From: Aurantimonas sp. 22II-16-19i | GTDB lineage: Bacteria > Pseudomonadota > Alphaproteobacteria > Rhizobiales > Rhizobiaceae | Length of the DNA: 61,829 bases | NCBI RefSeq assembly: GCF_002088275.1 | Contig: NZ_AQQS01000034.1 | Coordinates: 1 to 61,829, forward strand | Direction: 5' to 3' | Part shown: in pieces, positions 16,937 through 24,950 of the stretch | How the letters are laid out: each line of letters begins with the position of its first letter | How positions within the stretch are numbered: position 1 is the first letter of the stretch | Position numbers and translations under genes: made by a program | Notes under the pieces: model-generated | The model's database searches: none | Seen by the model: the letters and a program-made list of their open reading frames with translations, nothing else | What the model was told of the DNA's origin: nothing

Positions 16937-18265
16937 TCAGAGCCCCGTCTGGCCGGGTATCCAGCTGGTGCCGGCGAGCGGCACCCGCGCCATCGCCGCC
17001 GCCTCGATGGTCAGCGCCACCAGGTCTTCCGGTTCGAGATTGTGCAGGTGGTTGTGGCCGCAGGCCCGGGCGATGGTCTGCGCCTCGAGGGTGATCACCT
17101 TCAGGTAGTTGGCGAGGCGCCGGCCCGCCGCGACCGGATCGAGCCGCGCGGCGAGCGCCGGATCCTGCGTCGTGATGCCGGCCGGGTCGCGGCCCTCGTG
17201 CCAGTCGTCATAGGCGCCGGCCGTGGTGCCCAGCGCGTTGTAGTCGGCCTCCCATTTCGGGTCGTTGTCGCCGAGCGCGATCAGCGCCGCGGTGCCGATC
17301 GACACCGCGTCCGCCCCGAGCGCCAGCGCCTTGGCGACGTCGGCGCCGCTGCGGATGCCGCCCGAGACGACGAGCTGCACCTGGCGATGCAGCCCCAGAT
17401 CCTGCAGCGCCTGGACGGCGGGGCGGATGCAGGCGAGGATCGGCTGGCCGACATGCTCGATGAAGACGTCCTGGGTCGCCGCCGTGCCGCCCTGCATGCC
17501 GTCGAGGACGACGACGTCGGCGCCGGCCTTCACCGCCAGCGCCGTGTCGTAATAGGGCCGGGAGCCGCCGACCTTGATGAAGATCGGCTTCTCCCAGTCG
17601 GTGATCTCCCTGAGCTCCAGGATCTTGATTTCCAGGTCGTCCGGGCCGGTCCAGTCCGGGTGGCGGCAGGCCGATCGCTGGTCGATGCCCTTCGGGAGGT
17701 CGCGCATCCCGGCGACCCGGTCGGAGATCTTCTGGCCGAGCAGCATGCCGCCGCCGCCGGGCTTGGCGCCCTGGCCGACGACGATCTCGATGGCGTCGGC
17801 GCGGCGCAGGTCGACCGGGTTCATGCCGTAGCGGGACGGCAGGTACTGGTAGACGAGGCGTTCGGAGTGGCTGCGCTCCTCGTTCGTCATGCCGCCGTCG
17901 CCGGTGGTCGTCGAGGTGCCGGCAAGTGTCGCGCCGCGTCCCAGCGCCTCCTTGGCCTGGCCGGAGAGGGCGCCGAAGCTCATTCCGGCGATGGTGACCG
18001 GGATCTTCAGTTCGATCGGCGTCTTCGCAAAGCGCGTGCCGAGGGTGACCGAGGTGTCGCAGCGCTCCCGGTAGCCCTCCAGCGGATAGCGCGACATCGA
18101 GGCGCCGAGGAACAGGAGGTCGTCGAAATGCGGCAGCGGCCGCTTGGTGCCGCCGCCGCGGATGTCGTAGATGCCGGTGGCGGCGGCGCGGCGGATCTCG
18201 GCCATCGCGGCGTCGTCGAAGGTCGCGGAGCGGCGCGGCGGGGTCGGCGGGTTGTGATAGGTCAT
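16937..18265 (-). CDS. mgsC: FMN-binding glutamate synthase domain protein, N-methylglutamate synthase subunit C-like
   Basis: A 442-residue stand-alone version of the FMN-binding domain of glutamate synthase, known as MgsC or GlxD. Typical glutamate-synthase motifs are present: PVTIAGMSFGALSGQAKEAL, TTTGDGGM, GQGAKPGGGGMLLGQK, IFIKVGGSRPYYDTALA and VVLDGMQGGTAATQDVF, followed by SGGIRSGADVAKALALGADAVSIG for phosphate binding of FMN. In the methylamine pathway this subunit transfers methylamine nitrogen onto 2-oxoglutarate to give N-methylglutamate. The start at 18265 follows GGGAGTGCGAG. It lies between the mgsB-like and gmaS-like genes on the same strand. Confidence 0.8.
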   Translation of the reverse strand: MTYHNPPTPPRRSATFDDAAMAEIRRAAATGIYDIRGGGTKRPLPHFDDLLFLGASMSRYPLEGYRERCDTSVTLGTRFAKTPIELKIPVTIAGMSFGALSGQAKEALGRGATLAGTSTTTGDGGMTNEERSHSERLVYQYLPSRYGMNPVDLRRADAIEIVVGQGAKPGGGGMLLGQKISDRVAGMRDLPKGIDQRSACRHPDWTGPDDLEIKILELREITDWEKPIFIKVGGSRPYYDTALAVKAGADVVVLDGMQGGTAATQDVFIEHVGQPILACIRPAVQALQDLGLHRQVQLVVSGGIRSGADVAKALALGADAVSIGTAALIALGDNDPKWEADYNALGTTAGAYDDWHEGRDPAGITTQDPALAARLDPVAAGRRLANYLKVITLEAQTIARACGHNHLHNLEPEDLVALTIEAAAMARVPLAGTSWIPGQTGL

Positions 18266-18325
18266 GGTGCTCGCACTCCCGCCGCACAGGGCGCCGGCCT
18301 CGCCTCGGTAGGCATGGGCCCGGCC

Positions 18326-19006
18326 TCAGTAGGCATTGTCGATGTCGAAGTTGTAGAGCTTGCGGGCCGAACCGTAGCGGCGGAACTCCGAGGGCTTCAC
18401 GCCGCCCATGCCGGCCGCTGCGAGCAGGCGCTCCAGCGTCTCGAGATGCTCGCCCCGCATCTCCTTCTCGATGCAGTCGGCGCCCAGACTCTTCACCCTG
18501 CCGCGCACGAAGAGCTTCGCCTCGTAGAGGCTGTCGCCCAGCGCCTCGCCGGCATCCCCGCAGACGACGAGATGGCCGGACTGGCCCATGAAGGCCGACA
18601 TGTGCCCGACATGGCCGCCGACGACGATGTCGATGCCCTTCATCGAGATGCCGCAGCGCGAGGCGGCGTTGCCCCGGATGACCAGCAGGCCGCCGCGGCC
18701 GGTGGCGCCGGCATATTGCGAGGCGTCGCCTTCGACGATCACCGTGCCCGACATCATGTTCTCGGCGACGCCCGGGCCGGCCGAGCCGTGGATGGTGATC
18801 GCCGCCTCGGCGTTCATGCCGCCGCAGTAGTAGCCGACCGGGCCATGGACGGCGATGGCGACCGGCGCCGCGCAGCCGACCGCGACCGCATGGCTGCCGC
18901 GCGGATTGCGCACCTCGAAGGCGCGGTCGTTGGTGCCGGGCAAAAGGGCGTGAAGCGCCTGGTTCAGCTCGCGGATCGGCGTGGTGGCGAGGTCGAAGGC
19001 GGGCAT
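18326..19006 (-). CDS. mgsB: Glutamate synthase beta-helix domain protein, N-methylglutamate synthase subunit B-like
   Basis: A 226-residue protein equal to the C-terminal GXGXG (GltB3) domain of glutamate synthase, here a separate gene as in MgsB or GlxC. It shows the repeating glycine pattern of a right-handed beta-helix (GPVGYYCGGMNAEAAITIHG, GDASQYAGATGRGGLLVIRG, VVGGHVGHMSAFMGQ, VCGDAGEALGDSLYEA). ATG 19006 is preferred over an in-frame TTG at 19015. The gap to the mgsA-like gene upstream is under 30 bases, so the subunits are made together. Confidence 0.8.
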   Translation of the reverse strand: MPAFDLATTPIRELNQALHALLPGTNDRAFEVRNPRGSHAVAVGCAAPVAIAVHGPVGYYCGGMNAEAAITIHGSAGPGVAENMMSGTVIVEGDASQYAGATGRGGLLVIRGNAASRCGISMKGIDIVVGGHVGHMSAFMGQSGHLVVCGDAGEALGDSLYEAKLFVRGRVKSLGADCIEKEMRGEHLETLERLLAAAGMGGVKPSEFRRYGSARKLYNFDIDNAY

Positions 19007-19034
19007 GGGCTGCAAGGATCCTCGGTCGGGCGGG

Positions 19035-19964
19035 TCAGGCGGCGAGCATCGCGTCGCCGGGCGGCCCGTCGCGGTCCCAGAAATAGACGGCGGCCGGCTC
19101 GGGCTCCCAGATCCGGGCCGCCTCGATCCCCGGCAGCCCGACGAGGGCGCGGTATTCCGAGCCGAAGGCGACGTAGCGGTTGGTCTCGGCCATGATGGCG
19201 GGCTTGCAGGCGATCGGATCGCGCAGGACGCCGAAGCCGGTCCTGGTGCCGACGACGAAGGTGAAGAAGCCGTCGAGGTCGCCCAGGGCGTCGGTCAGCG
19301 CGCCGCCGAGATCGCGGCCCTTGGCCATCCGGGCGGTCAGATAGGCGGCGGCGACTTCCGTGTCGTTCTCGGTCGCAAAGCCGATGCCCCGCCGGGCGAG
19401 CGCGCGGCGCAGGTTGTTGTGGTTGGAGAGCGAGCCGTTGTGGACGAGGCACTGGTCGTCGCCGGTGGAGAACGGATGGGCGCCGAGCGTCGTCACCGCC
19501 GATTCCGTCGCCATCCGGGTGTGGCCGATGCCGTGGGTGCCGCGCATGTCGCGAATGCCGAAGCGCGCCACCACGTCCCGCGGCAGGCCGGTCTCCTTGT
19601 AGATCTCGATCGTCTCGCCGGCGCTCATGACGCGGAAGCCCTCGGGCGCATCGGCCAATGCCTGCCGAAGGGCGTCCACCCGGTCGCCGGGAAGGCCGAC
19701 GACGGCGTGGGTGTCCTTGATCGTAAGAGTGGCGCTCTCGCCGCCGACCTCTCGGGCGAGGGTTTCCAGAGAGGCGAAGGCACCGGCGGGATCCGCGGCC
19801 TGGACCGTCACCTTGGAGCGGCCGGCGACGGCGTCGCCATAGAGGGCGATGCCGGCCGAGTCCGGCCCGCGGTCGGTCATGGTGACGAGCATGTCGGAGA
19901 GGAGGTCGCCGAGCCGGTCCTCCAGCGCGGGATCCTTCAGGAACAGGCCGACGATTCCGCACAT
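19035..19964 (-). CDS. mgsA: Class II glutamine amidotransferase, N-methylglutamate synthase subunit A-like
   Basis: A 309-residue class II (Ntn) glutaminase domain protein, the MgsA or GlxB type. The catalytic cysteine is residue 2 (MCGIVGLFLKD), which fixes the start at 19964, and GGGAGATCTTGC precedes it. Other glutaminase motifs are MTDRGPDSAGIALYG, GIGHTRMATES, FSTGDDQCLVHNGSLSNHN and ENDTEVAAAYL. It is the first gene of the mgsABC-gmaS set and has its own likely promoter just upstream. In the pathway it would hydrolyse gamma-glutamylmethylamide and channel methylamine to the FMN subunit. Confidence 0.82.
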   Translation of the reverse strand: MCGIVGLFLKDPALEDRLGDLLSDMLVTMTDRGPDSAGIALYGDAVAGRSKVTVQAADPAGAFASLETLAREVGGESATLTIKDTHAVVGLPGDRVDALRQALADAPEGFRVMSAGETIEIYKETGLPRDVVARFGIRDMRGTHGIGHTRMATESAVTTLGAHPFSTGDDQCLVHNGSLSNHNNLRRALARRGIGFATENDTEVAAAYLTARMAKGRDLGGALTDALGDLDGFFTFVVGTRTGFGVLRDPIACKPAIMAETNRYVAFGSEYRALVGLPGIEAARIWEPEPAAVYFWDRDGPPGDAMLAA

Positions 19965-19994
19965 GCAAGATCTCCCGCCGGTTGACATCGCCGA

Positions 19995-20045
19995 ACTATG
20001 GCAGAGGCCCGGCAGTCGATCAACTGAGAAGAAACAAATTTTCTT
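19995..20045 (-). promoter_or_regulatory. Predicted promoter and inverted repeat upstream of mgsABC-gmaS
   Basis: Read on the minus strand there is a -35-like TTGATC (20018-20023), 17 bases, and a -10-like CATAGT (19995-20000), placed 31 bases before the mgsA-like start. Just upstream of the -35 box is a perfect six-base inverted repeat, AAGAAA-N5-TTTCTT (20029-20045), in an AT-rich patch that stands out from the GC-rich surroundings. It could be an activator site, for example for the AraC regulator encoded two genes upstream. Prediction by eye only. Confidence 0.45.
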
Positions 20046-20078
20046 GCGAGGCACCCTCAGCCGTCATTCCGGGCGCCC

Positions 20079-21401
20079 TCAGCCGGGCCGCGGGACACCC
20101 GGCGCGGCCGCCGCCGCCGCGTCGCCGGTCTCGAGGCTCCGGGCGACGACGGCCGCCGCCGCGCCGAGGGCCGAGACGACGCAGAGGGTGGCGAGAAGGG
20201 CATGGGCAAGGCCGGTCCTGCCGGTGAAGATCGTCTCGCTGAGCCAGCCGACCATCACCGGGCCGATCCCCAGCGAGATCAGCGTCACGCCGAGAATGAA
20301 GCCGCCGGTCATGCGCCCGCGCAGGGACGCGGGCGTCAGCCGCTGGACGGCGACGAGGCCGACGGGCGTCGCCCCACCCAGCGCGAAGGTGGTCGCCGCG
20401 AGCGCCGCGATCGCCACGCCGAGATCTTCGGCAAGGCACGCGGTCGCCCCGGCGATCATCGCCGCGACGAGGGCGAGCGCCACGACCAGCGCCGGCGCGC
20501 CGGCGTCGCCGCGCCGTGCCAGCCGGTCGATCAGCCAGCCGCCCGCGACGTTGCCGGCCGGGCCGAAGACGATGACGATCGGCCCGAAGATCAGCCCGCT
20601 GCCCGCCGGCGTCAGGTCGAAGCCGCGCACCAGCAGCGTCGGCGCCCAGGCGGCGACCACCTGGACCAGAAGGATCGTCGCGGCGGCGCAGCCGAAATAG
20701 GCGAGATACAGCCGCCAGCGGTCCGCCAGCGTGGTCCGGAGAGGCGGCGGGCCGGCCCTTCGCAGCGTTCGCGCCGGCTCGACGACGGTGCAGAACCACG
20801 CGAAGGCCGCGACGTTGAGGCCGAGGGACATGAGGAACACGATGCGCCAGGGCTGAAGCGGGACGGCGGAGAAGAGGCCGTCGCCGATGAGGCCGAGGAG
20901 AAGCCCGCCGGCGAGAAGCGCCATCCCCCGGCCGAGCGTCGCGGCGGAGGTGAAGACGGCGATCGGCCGGCCCATCCCGCCCGGCCCGAAGCCGTCGGCG
21001 ATCAGGCTGGCGGCGGCCGGAACCAGCGCCGCCTGGCCGAGGCCGACGATCATCCGCCCGCCGACCAGCGCCGGGAAGGACGTCGCGAGGGCGCAGGCGA
21101 GGGTGCCGAGCGACCAGACGGCCAGCGCCACCATCACGATCCTGCGGCGGTCGAAGCGGTCGGCGAGCGCTCCCGCCGGAATCACCGCCCCGGCATAGAG
21201 GAGGACATAGGCGGTGCCGTGGAGAAAGCCGAGCTGCGTGTCGCCGAGGCCGAGTTCGGCCTGGATCGGCACCAGCACCAGAGCGAGCAGATGGCGGTCG
21301 ATCGCAGCGACGAGATGGACGAGGGCGAGCGCCAGGGCGAGACTCCAGGCGCCCGGGACAACCGCCGTGTTTTCAACTTGCGCCTTGCGGGCCGCGATCA
21401 C
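20079..21401 (-). CDS. Major facilitator superfamily transporter
   Basis: Membrane transporter of 440 residues with about 12 hydrophobic segments. It carries the MFS loop motif AGALADRFDRRRIVMVALAVW between helices 2 and 3 and IDRHLLALVLVPIQ in helix 1, the pattern of the spinster/anion-cation-symporter-like MFS group. GTG 21401 overlaps the stop of the AraC gene as GTGA, so translation is coupled to the regulator. The C-terminal tail is Ala/Gly rich. It sits 114 bases upstream of the mgsA-like gene on the same strand; a role in uptake of an N-methylated or quaternary amine is only a guess from position. Confidence 0.8.
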   Translation of the reverse strand: MIAARKAQVENTAVVPGAWSLALALALVHLVAAIDRHLLALVLVPIQAELGLGDTQLGFLHGTAYVLLYAGAVIPAGALADRFDRRRIVMVALAVWSLGTLACALATSFPALVGGRMIVGLGQAALVPAAASLIADGFGPGGMGRPIAVFTSAATLGRGMALLAGGLLLGLIGDGLFSAVPLQPWRIVFLMSLGLNVAAFAWFCTVVEPARTLRRAGPPPLRTTLADRWRLYLAYFGCAAATILLVQVVAAWAPTLLVRGFDLTPAGSGLIFGPIVIVFGPAGNVAGGWLIDRLARRGDAGAPALVVALALVAAMIAGATACLAEDLGVAIAALAATTFALGGATPVGLVAVQRLTPASLRGRMTGGFILGVTLISLGIGPVMVGWLSETIFTGRTGLAHALLATLCVVSALGAAAAVVARSLETGDAAAAAAPGVPRPG

Positions 21402-22411
21402 GGGCAGGGGGCGGGCTGCAGCATCGTCAGGGACGAGACCCAGCGGTCGAATCCGCCGGGACCGTTCGCCGCGATCCGGCCGGCCTCGTGCGGAACCTCC
21501 AGCTGCCGCCGCCGGAACTGCCCCGGCGGCACGGCGAAGGTGGCGCGGAAGCTGCGGCTGGCGTGGCTCTCGCTGGCAAAGCCGCAGGCGAAGGCGAGTT
21601 CGGCGATGCTCCTGAGATCGCGCGGCTGGCTGAGCAGCGCCCGGAACCGGTGGGCGCGCCGCAGCTGCACGTAGCTGGCGACGCCGCCGAGGGGCTTGAA
21701 CAGCTCGTAGAGCCGCGAGCGCGACACGCCGATGCGCATGGCGATCAGGTCCGGCCCGAGATCGCGCCGCGGCAGTTCCGCCTCGATCACCCGCCGGGCG
21801 GCCTCCAGCTTGGCGCCCGCCGCCGCCGTGGAACTCCCGCCCGCCTCGCCCGGCCGCAGGGCGATGGCGAGGAGTTCGGTGAAGACGGTCATCATGCTGG
21901 TCAGCGCGTCGTCGGAGAGGGTCCGGGCATGCCGGTTGAGGGAGATCATGAAGTCGGCGAGCAGCGCCGAGCCGGGCGGCGACAGGATGCGGCCGTGCAG
22001 TTCCTCCGGGCCGAAGAAGGCACGTTCGACGACGTATCTGGCGATCGAGAAGGTCAGGATGTGCGACCGGTCGCATTCCGTGCGGTAGGGGCGGCGGGTG
22101 TCGAGGAGGATGATCTCGCCCGGCCGCACCTCGGCCGCGCCGTCGCCCGTATGGGCGACGAGCCGTCCGGACAGGTTGAGCTGCATGACGAAATGCTCGA
22201 AGCCGTCCTGGCGGATCCGCCGCATCGTCCGGTCGTGGCCGACATGGTCGAGCCAGCGCTCGAAGGCGACGATCTCGCCCAGCGGCCGCGCCTCCAGCCG
22301 GGCGGAAAACTGCGAGCCGAGGCGGATGGCGTCGGTGCCGCCGGCATAGAGGCTGCGATAGGCCTCGAACCGGTCGGCCGGCCGCATCGTCTCGGTGGAA
22401 AACTGCACCAC
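21398..22411 (-). CDS. AraC-family transcriptional regulator
   Basis: Regulator of about 337 residues with an N-terminal AraC-binding-like domain (QFSTETMRPADRFEAYRS, then EHFVMQLNLSGRLVAH and PGEIILLDTRRPYRTE) and a C-terminal pair of helix-turn-helix motifs (LIAMRIGVSRSRLYELFKPLG and IAELAFACGFASESHASRSF). GTG 22411 is chosen because the family's conserved part begins right after it; TTG codons further upstream are in frame and cannot be excluded. Its stop overlaps the MFS gene start. It may regulate its own operon and the mgsABC-gmaS genes downstream. Confidence 0.78.
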   Translation of the reverse strand: MVQFSTETMRPADRFEAYRSLYAGGTDAIRLGSQFSARLEARPLGEIVAFERWLDHVGHDRTMRRIRQDGFEHFVMQLNLSGRLVAHTGDGAAEVRPGEIILLDTRRPYRTECDRSHILTFSIARYVVERAFFGPEELHGRILSPPGSALLADFMISLNRHARTLSDDALTSMMTVFTELLAIALRPGEAGGSSTAAAGAKLEAARRVIEAELPRRDLGPDLIAMRIGVSRSRLYELFKPLGGVASYVQLRRAHRFRALLSQPRDLRSIAELAFACGFASESHASRSFRATFAVPPGQFRRRQLEVPHEAGRIAANGPGGFDRWVSSLTMLQPAPCP

Positions 22412-22666
22412 GGGCCGCTCTGCCGCTAAGAAACCACGTCCTGTCGACAAGAACTCGCCCCCAGACGGCAACGCGCCACCAGGGTCATGTCTATGATATC
22501 GAATGCTTTGCAGGCAATGTCTAAACGGTGGTGCCGCTGTGTTGCGGCAGCGAATACGCGTCAGTGCGGCAAATGGGCGCTGCTGCGGGAGCGCAGCCGG
22601 CGGGTCGCGCCTGCGTCTCCCCCCTTGCCGCTTCGCCCCCTCGCCGCCGCTGCGTGGCCGGTTCCG

Positions 22667-24040
22667 TCAGACCGCGTTCGAATAGCGCGCCGTGCCGGCC
22701 TCCAGATGGGCGTCGAACCAGGAGGCGACGATGCGGGTGAGCGGCCGGGCTTCCGGCGGGACGAAGAAGCGGCGGCCGGAAACCCGCGCCAGCCCGTCCG
22801 CGTCGCTCGCCGCCAGACGCAGCGCCTGCCGCACATGCGGCTCTGCGGCCTTTCCGAACCGGCTGGCGAGGGCATCGAGGTCGATGGCGAAGTCGCACAT
22901 CAGCCGCTCGATCATGTGGCCGCGGATCGCGTCGTCCGGGGTCAGCCGGTAGCCGCGGAGGGCGGCGGGCCGGCCGGAGGCGACCGCCTCGCGGTAGAGG
23001 CCGGTCGGCACGATGTTCTGGACGTGGCCGCCGGGAAACCGGCTGATCGCCGAGGCGCCGAAGCCGATCAGCGTCCCATGCGGGTCGGCCGTATAGCCCT
23101 GGAAGTTGCGCCGCAGCGTGCCCGCCCGCGCCGCCCTGGCGAGGCGGTCTCCGTGCCTTGCGAAATGGTCGATGCCCACCGGCTCGAACCCGGCCCCAGT
23201 CAGGCTCCGCGCGGCCCGTGCCGCATCGGAGAGCCGCGCCGCGGGGCCCGGCAGATCCTCGTCGCGGATCATCGTCTGGTGCTTCTTCACGTGCGGGACA
23301 TGGGCATAGCCGAACAGCGCGATCCGCTCGGGCTGAAGGTCGACCACCTTCTCCACCGTCGCGTCGAGCCGCTCCGGCGTCTGCAGCGGCAGGCCGTAGA
23401 GGACGTCGACATTGATGGTGACACAGCCGGACGCCCGCAATTCGTCGATCACGTCGCGCGTCTCTTCGAAGCTCTGGGGCCGGTTGATCGCCGCCTGGAC
23501 CTCGGGGCTGAAGTCCTGGACGCCGATCGAGGCCCGCGTCAGTTCGAGGGCCCGCAGGCCGGCGAGCGCCTGCGGCGTGACGTCGGACGGATCGATCTCG
23601 ACGCTGATCTCGGCATCGGGCGTGAACCGGAACGCCCCGTGCAGCGCCTCCGACAGCCGGGCCATGTCGCCGGCGGCTAGGAAGCTCGGCGAGCCGCCGC
23701 CGAGATGCAGGGCGCCGAGCCTCGGCGAGAAGCCGAGGCGCGCGCGGAAGGCCGCGATCTCCTGGACGAGGGATCCGACATAGGCTTCGACGGGGTCGTA
23801 GCGGCGCGTCTGCTTGGTGTGGCAGCCGCAGAACCAGCACAGCCGGTCGCAGAAGGGAATGTGCAGATAGACCGAGACCGGCGTCTGCGGATCGAGGCCG
23901 GCGCAGAGTTCGGCCCACAGCGCCGGACCGGCGCCCGCGGCAAAATGCGGTGCCGTCGGATAGCTGGTGTAGCGGGGAACCTCGGTGCCATGCCGGGCGA
24001 GGACGGCGCGGTGATCGATCGCGGCGACCGGCGCGCTCAC
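22667..24040 (-). CDS. hemN: Oxygen-independent coproporphyrinogen III oxidase (HemN)
   Basis: Radical-SAM enzyme of anaerobic heme synthesis, 457 residues, which decarboxylates coproporphyrinogen III. The iron-sulfur motif CDRLCWFC uses Cys64, Cys68 and Cys71, followed by the extra HemN cysteine in CGCHTKQ. PRYTSYPTAPHF at the N-terminus, LHLGGGSPSFL, EIDPSDVT and SIGVQDFSPEVQAAI are all HemN hallmarks and distinguish it from HemW. GTG 24040 overlaps the stop of the hemerythrin-like gene as GTGA, so the two are coupled. An FNR/FixK box lies in front of that first gene, fitting low-oxygen expression. Confidence 0.92.
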   Translation of the reverse strand: MSAPVAAIDHRAVLARHGTEVPRYTSYPTAPHFAAGAGPALWAELCAGLDPQTPVSVYLHIPFCDRLCWFCGCHTKQTRRYDPVEAYVGSLVQEIAAFRARLGFSPRLGALHLGGGSPSFLAAGDMARLSEALHGAFRFTPDAEISVEIDPSDVTPQALAGLRALELTRASIGVQDFSPEVQAAINRPQSFEETRDVIDELRASGCVTINVDVLYGLPLQTPERLDATVEKVVDLQPERIALFGYAHVPHVKKHQTMIRDEDLPGPAARLSDAARAARSLTGAGFEPVGIDHFARHGDRLARAARAGTLRRNFQGYTADPHGTLIGFGASAISRFPGGHVQNIVPTGLYREAVASGRPAALRGYRLTPDDAIRGHMIERLMCDFAIDLDALASRFGKAAEPHVRQALRLAASDADGLARVSGRRFFVPPEARPLTRIVASWFDAHLEAGTARYSNAV

Positions 24041-24744
24041 GGCGTCACCCGGCCTTGGCCAGCCGTGGCCAGCAGCGGAACCAGATGCTCCTCCTCGAAG
24101 GCGATGTGCCGGCGCAGTCCCTCGAAGAAGCCGCGCAGCATGTAGCCGAGCGCCTCGGCCAGCGGATCCGACTGGGCCCGCGAGCCGTCGGCGCTGGGCG
24201 CATGAGCCGGCCCGATGGCGGCAAACCGCGCGGCTGGCCTCGCCTTCGGCCTCGCGTCCCGCCGCCGCGTGGCGACCCGCATGACCGCGTCGACGAGCTT
24301 CTCGGCCAGCTCCTCGGCGAAGCTCTCGTCCTCCCAATGCTCGAAATGCAGCCGTTCCAGTGTCGTCGTCAGCTCCGGCCGGGCCGCGAAATGCGCCTTG
24401 AGCAGCGGGAAGACCGTCTGTTCCTCGAAGGCGTGGGCGCGCCGGATGGTCGGCCCGATGAGCCGCGCCACGTGCAGCGTGTGCTGGGTGTCGAGATTGT
24501 CCGGCAGCGCGTCGGCGATGGCCTCCAGCGCGGTGCAGAGCCGGCGCTGGACCTCCAGCTGGCGCAGGAGCTCGCCGGCGACGCCGCTCTGCCGGGGCTC
24601 GCGGGTCGTCTCGCTCGTCGTTCGGGGCGGCACCGGCGGCGAAGTTTCAGGGCGCAGGACGATGACCGCCGCGCCCGCCTCCGCCTCCGTTTCAGGTTGC
24701 GGCGCTGCTTCGGCTGGCGACGGGGACCCGGGCTGGAACGTCAT
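24037..24744 (-). CDS. Hemerythrin HHE-domain protein
   Basis: A 235-residue cytoplasmic protein that looks like a hemerythrin-type di-iron four-helix bundle. After a Pro/Glu-rich N-terminal tail of about 60 residues come the helices with the metal ligand pattern: HTLHVARL, RRAHAFEEQTVFPLL, LERLHFEHWEDE and RRHIAFEEEHLVPLL, carrying the HxxxE and FEE-H type residues. Such proteins bind oxygen or protect against nitric oxide. The ATG at 24744 follows GGAG seven bases upstream. It is the first gene ahead of hemN, under an FNR/FixK-like box, which suggests a role in microaerobic or denitrifying conditions. Confidence 0.8.
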   Translation of the reverse strand: MTFQPGSPSPAEAAPQPETEAEAGAAVIVLRPETSPPVPPRTTSETTREPRQSGVAGELLRQLEVQRRLCTALEAIADALPDNLDTQHTLHVARLIGPTIRRAHAFEEQTVFPLLKAHFAARPELTTTLERLHFEHWEDESFAEELAEKLVDAVMRVATRRRDARPKARPAARFAAIGPAHAPSADGSRAQSDPLAEALGYMLRGFFEGLRRHIAFEEEHLVPLLATAGQGRVTP

Positions 24745-24806
24745 GGCAGGGCTCCGATGGCGATGCTTCCTCACCGTCCTTGTCGCCCATTCCGCGACCC
24801 GTCGCC

Positions 24807-24820
24807 TTGATCCAGGTCAA
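24807..24820 (-). promoter_or_regulatory. FNR/FixK-type anaerobox
   Basis: The sequence TTGATCCAGGTCAA matches the FNR/FixK pattern TTGA(T/C)-N4-(A/G)TCAA exactly. It lies about 63 bases upstream of the hemerythrin-hemN start. Activation of hemN by FNR or FixK under low oxygen is well known in alphaproteobacteria, which supports this site. Confidence 0.8.
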
Positions 24821-24950
24821 CTCGCATCGGGCCAGGCGCATCGCCGCAAGAGCGTGTGCGGGCGCCGGAACAGGGAGCCGGTGGTGCCCGGCGAGGGCAG
24901 GCGGGTCCTTCAAGCCATGCCGCACCGCCGGCGCGGCGCCGCCCCGCTCG

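Noticed and set aside
24807-24820. The FNR/FixK-like box as a LysR-gene promoter element
   Set aside because: It lies downstream of the stop of the LysR gene (which ends at 24951 on the minus strand) and at normal distance from the hemerythrin start, so it serves the latter.
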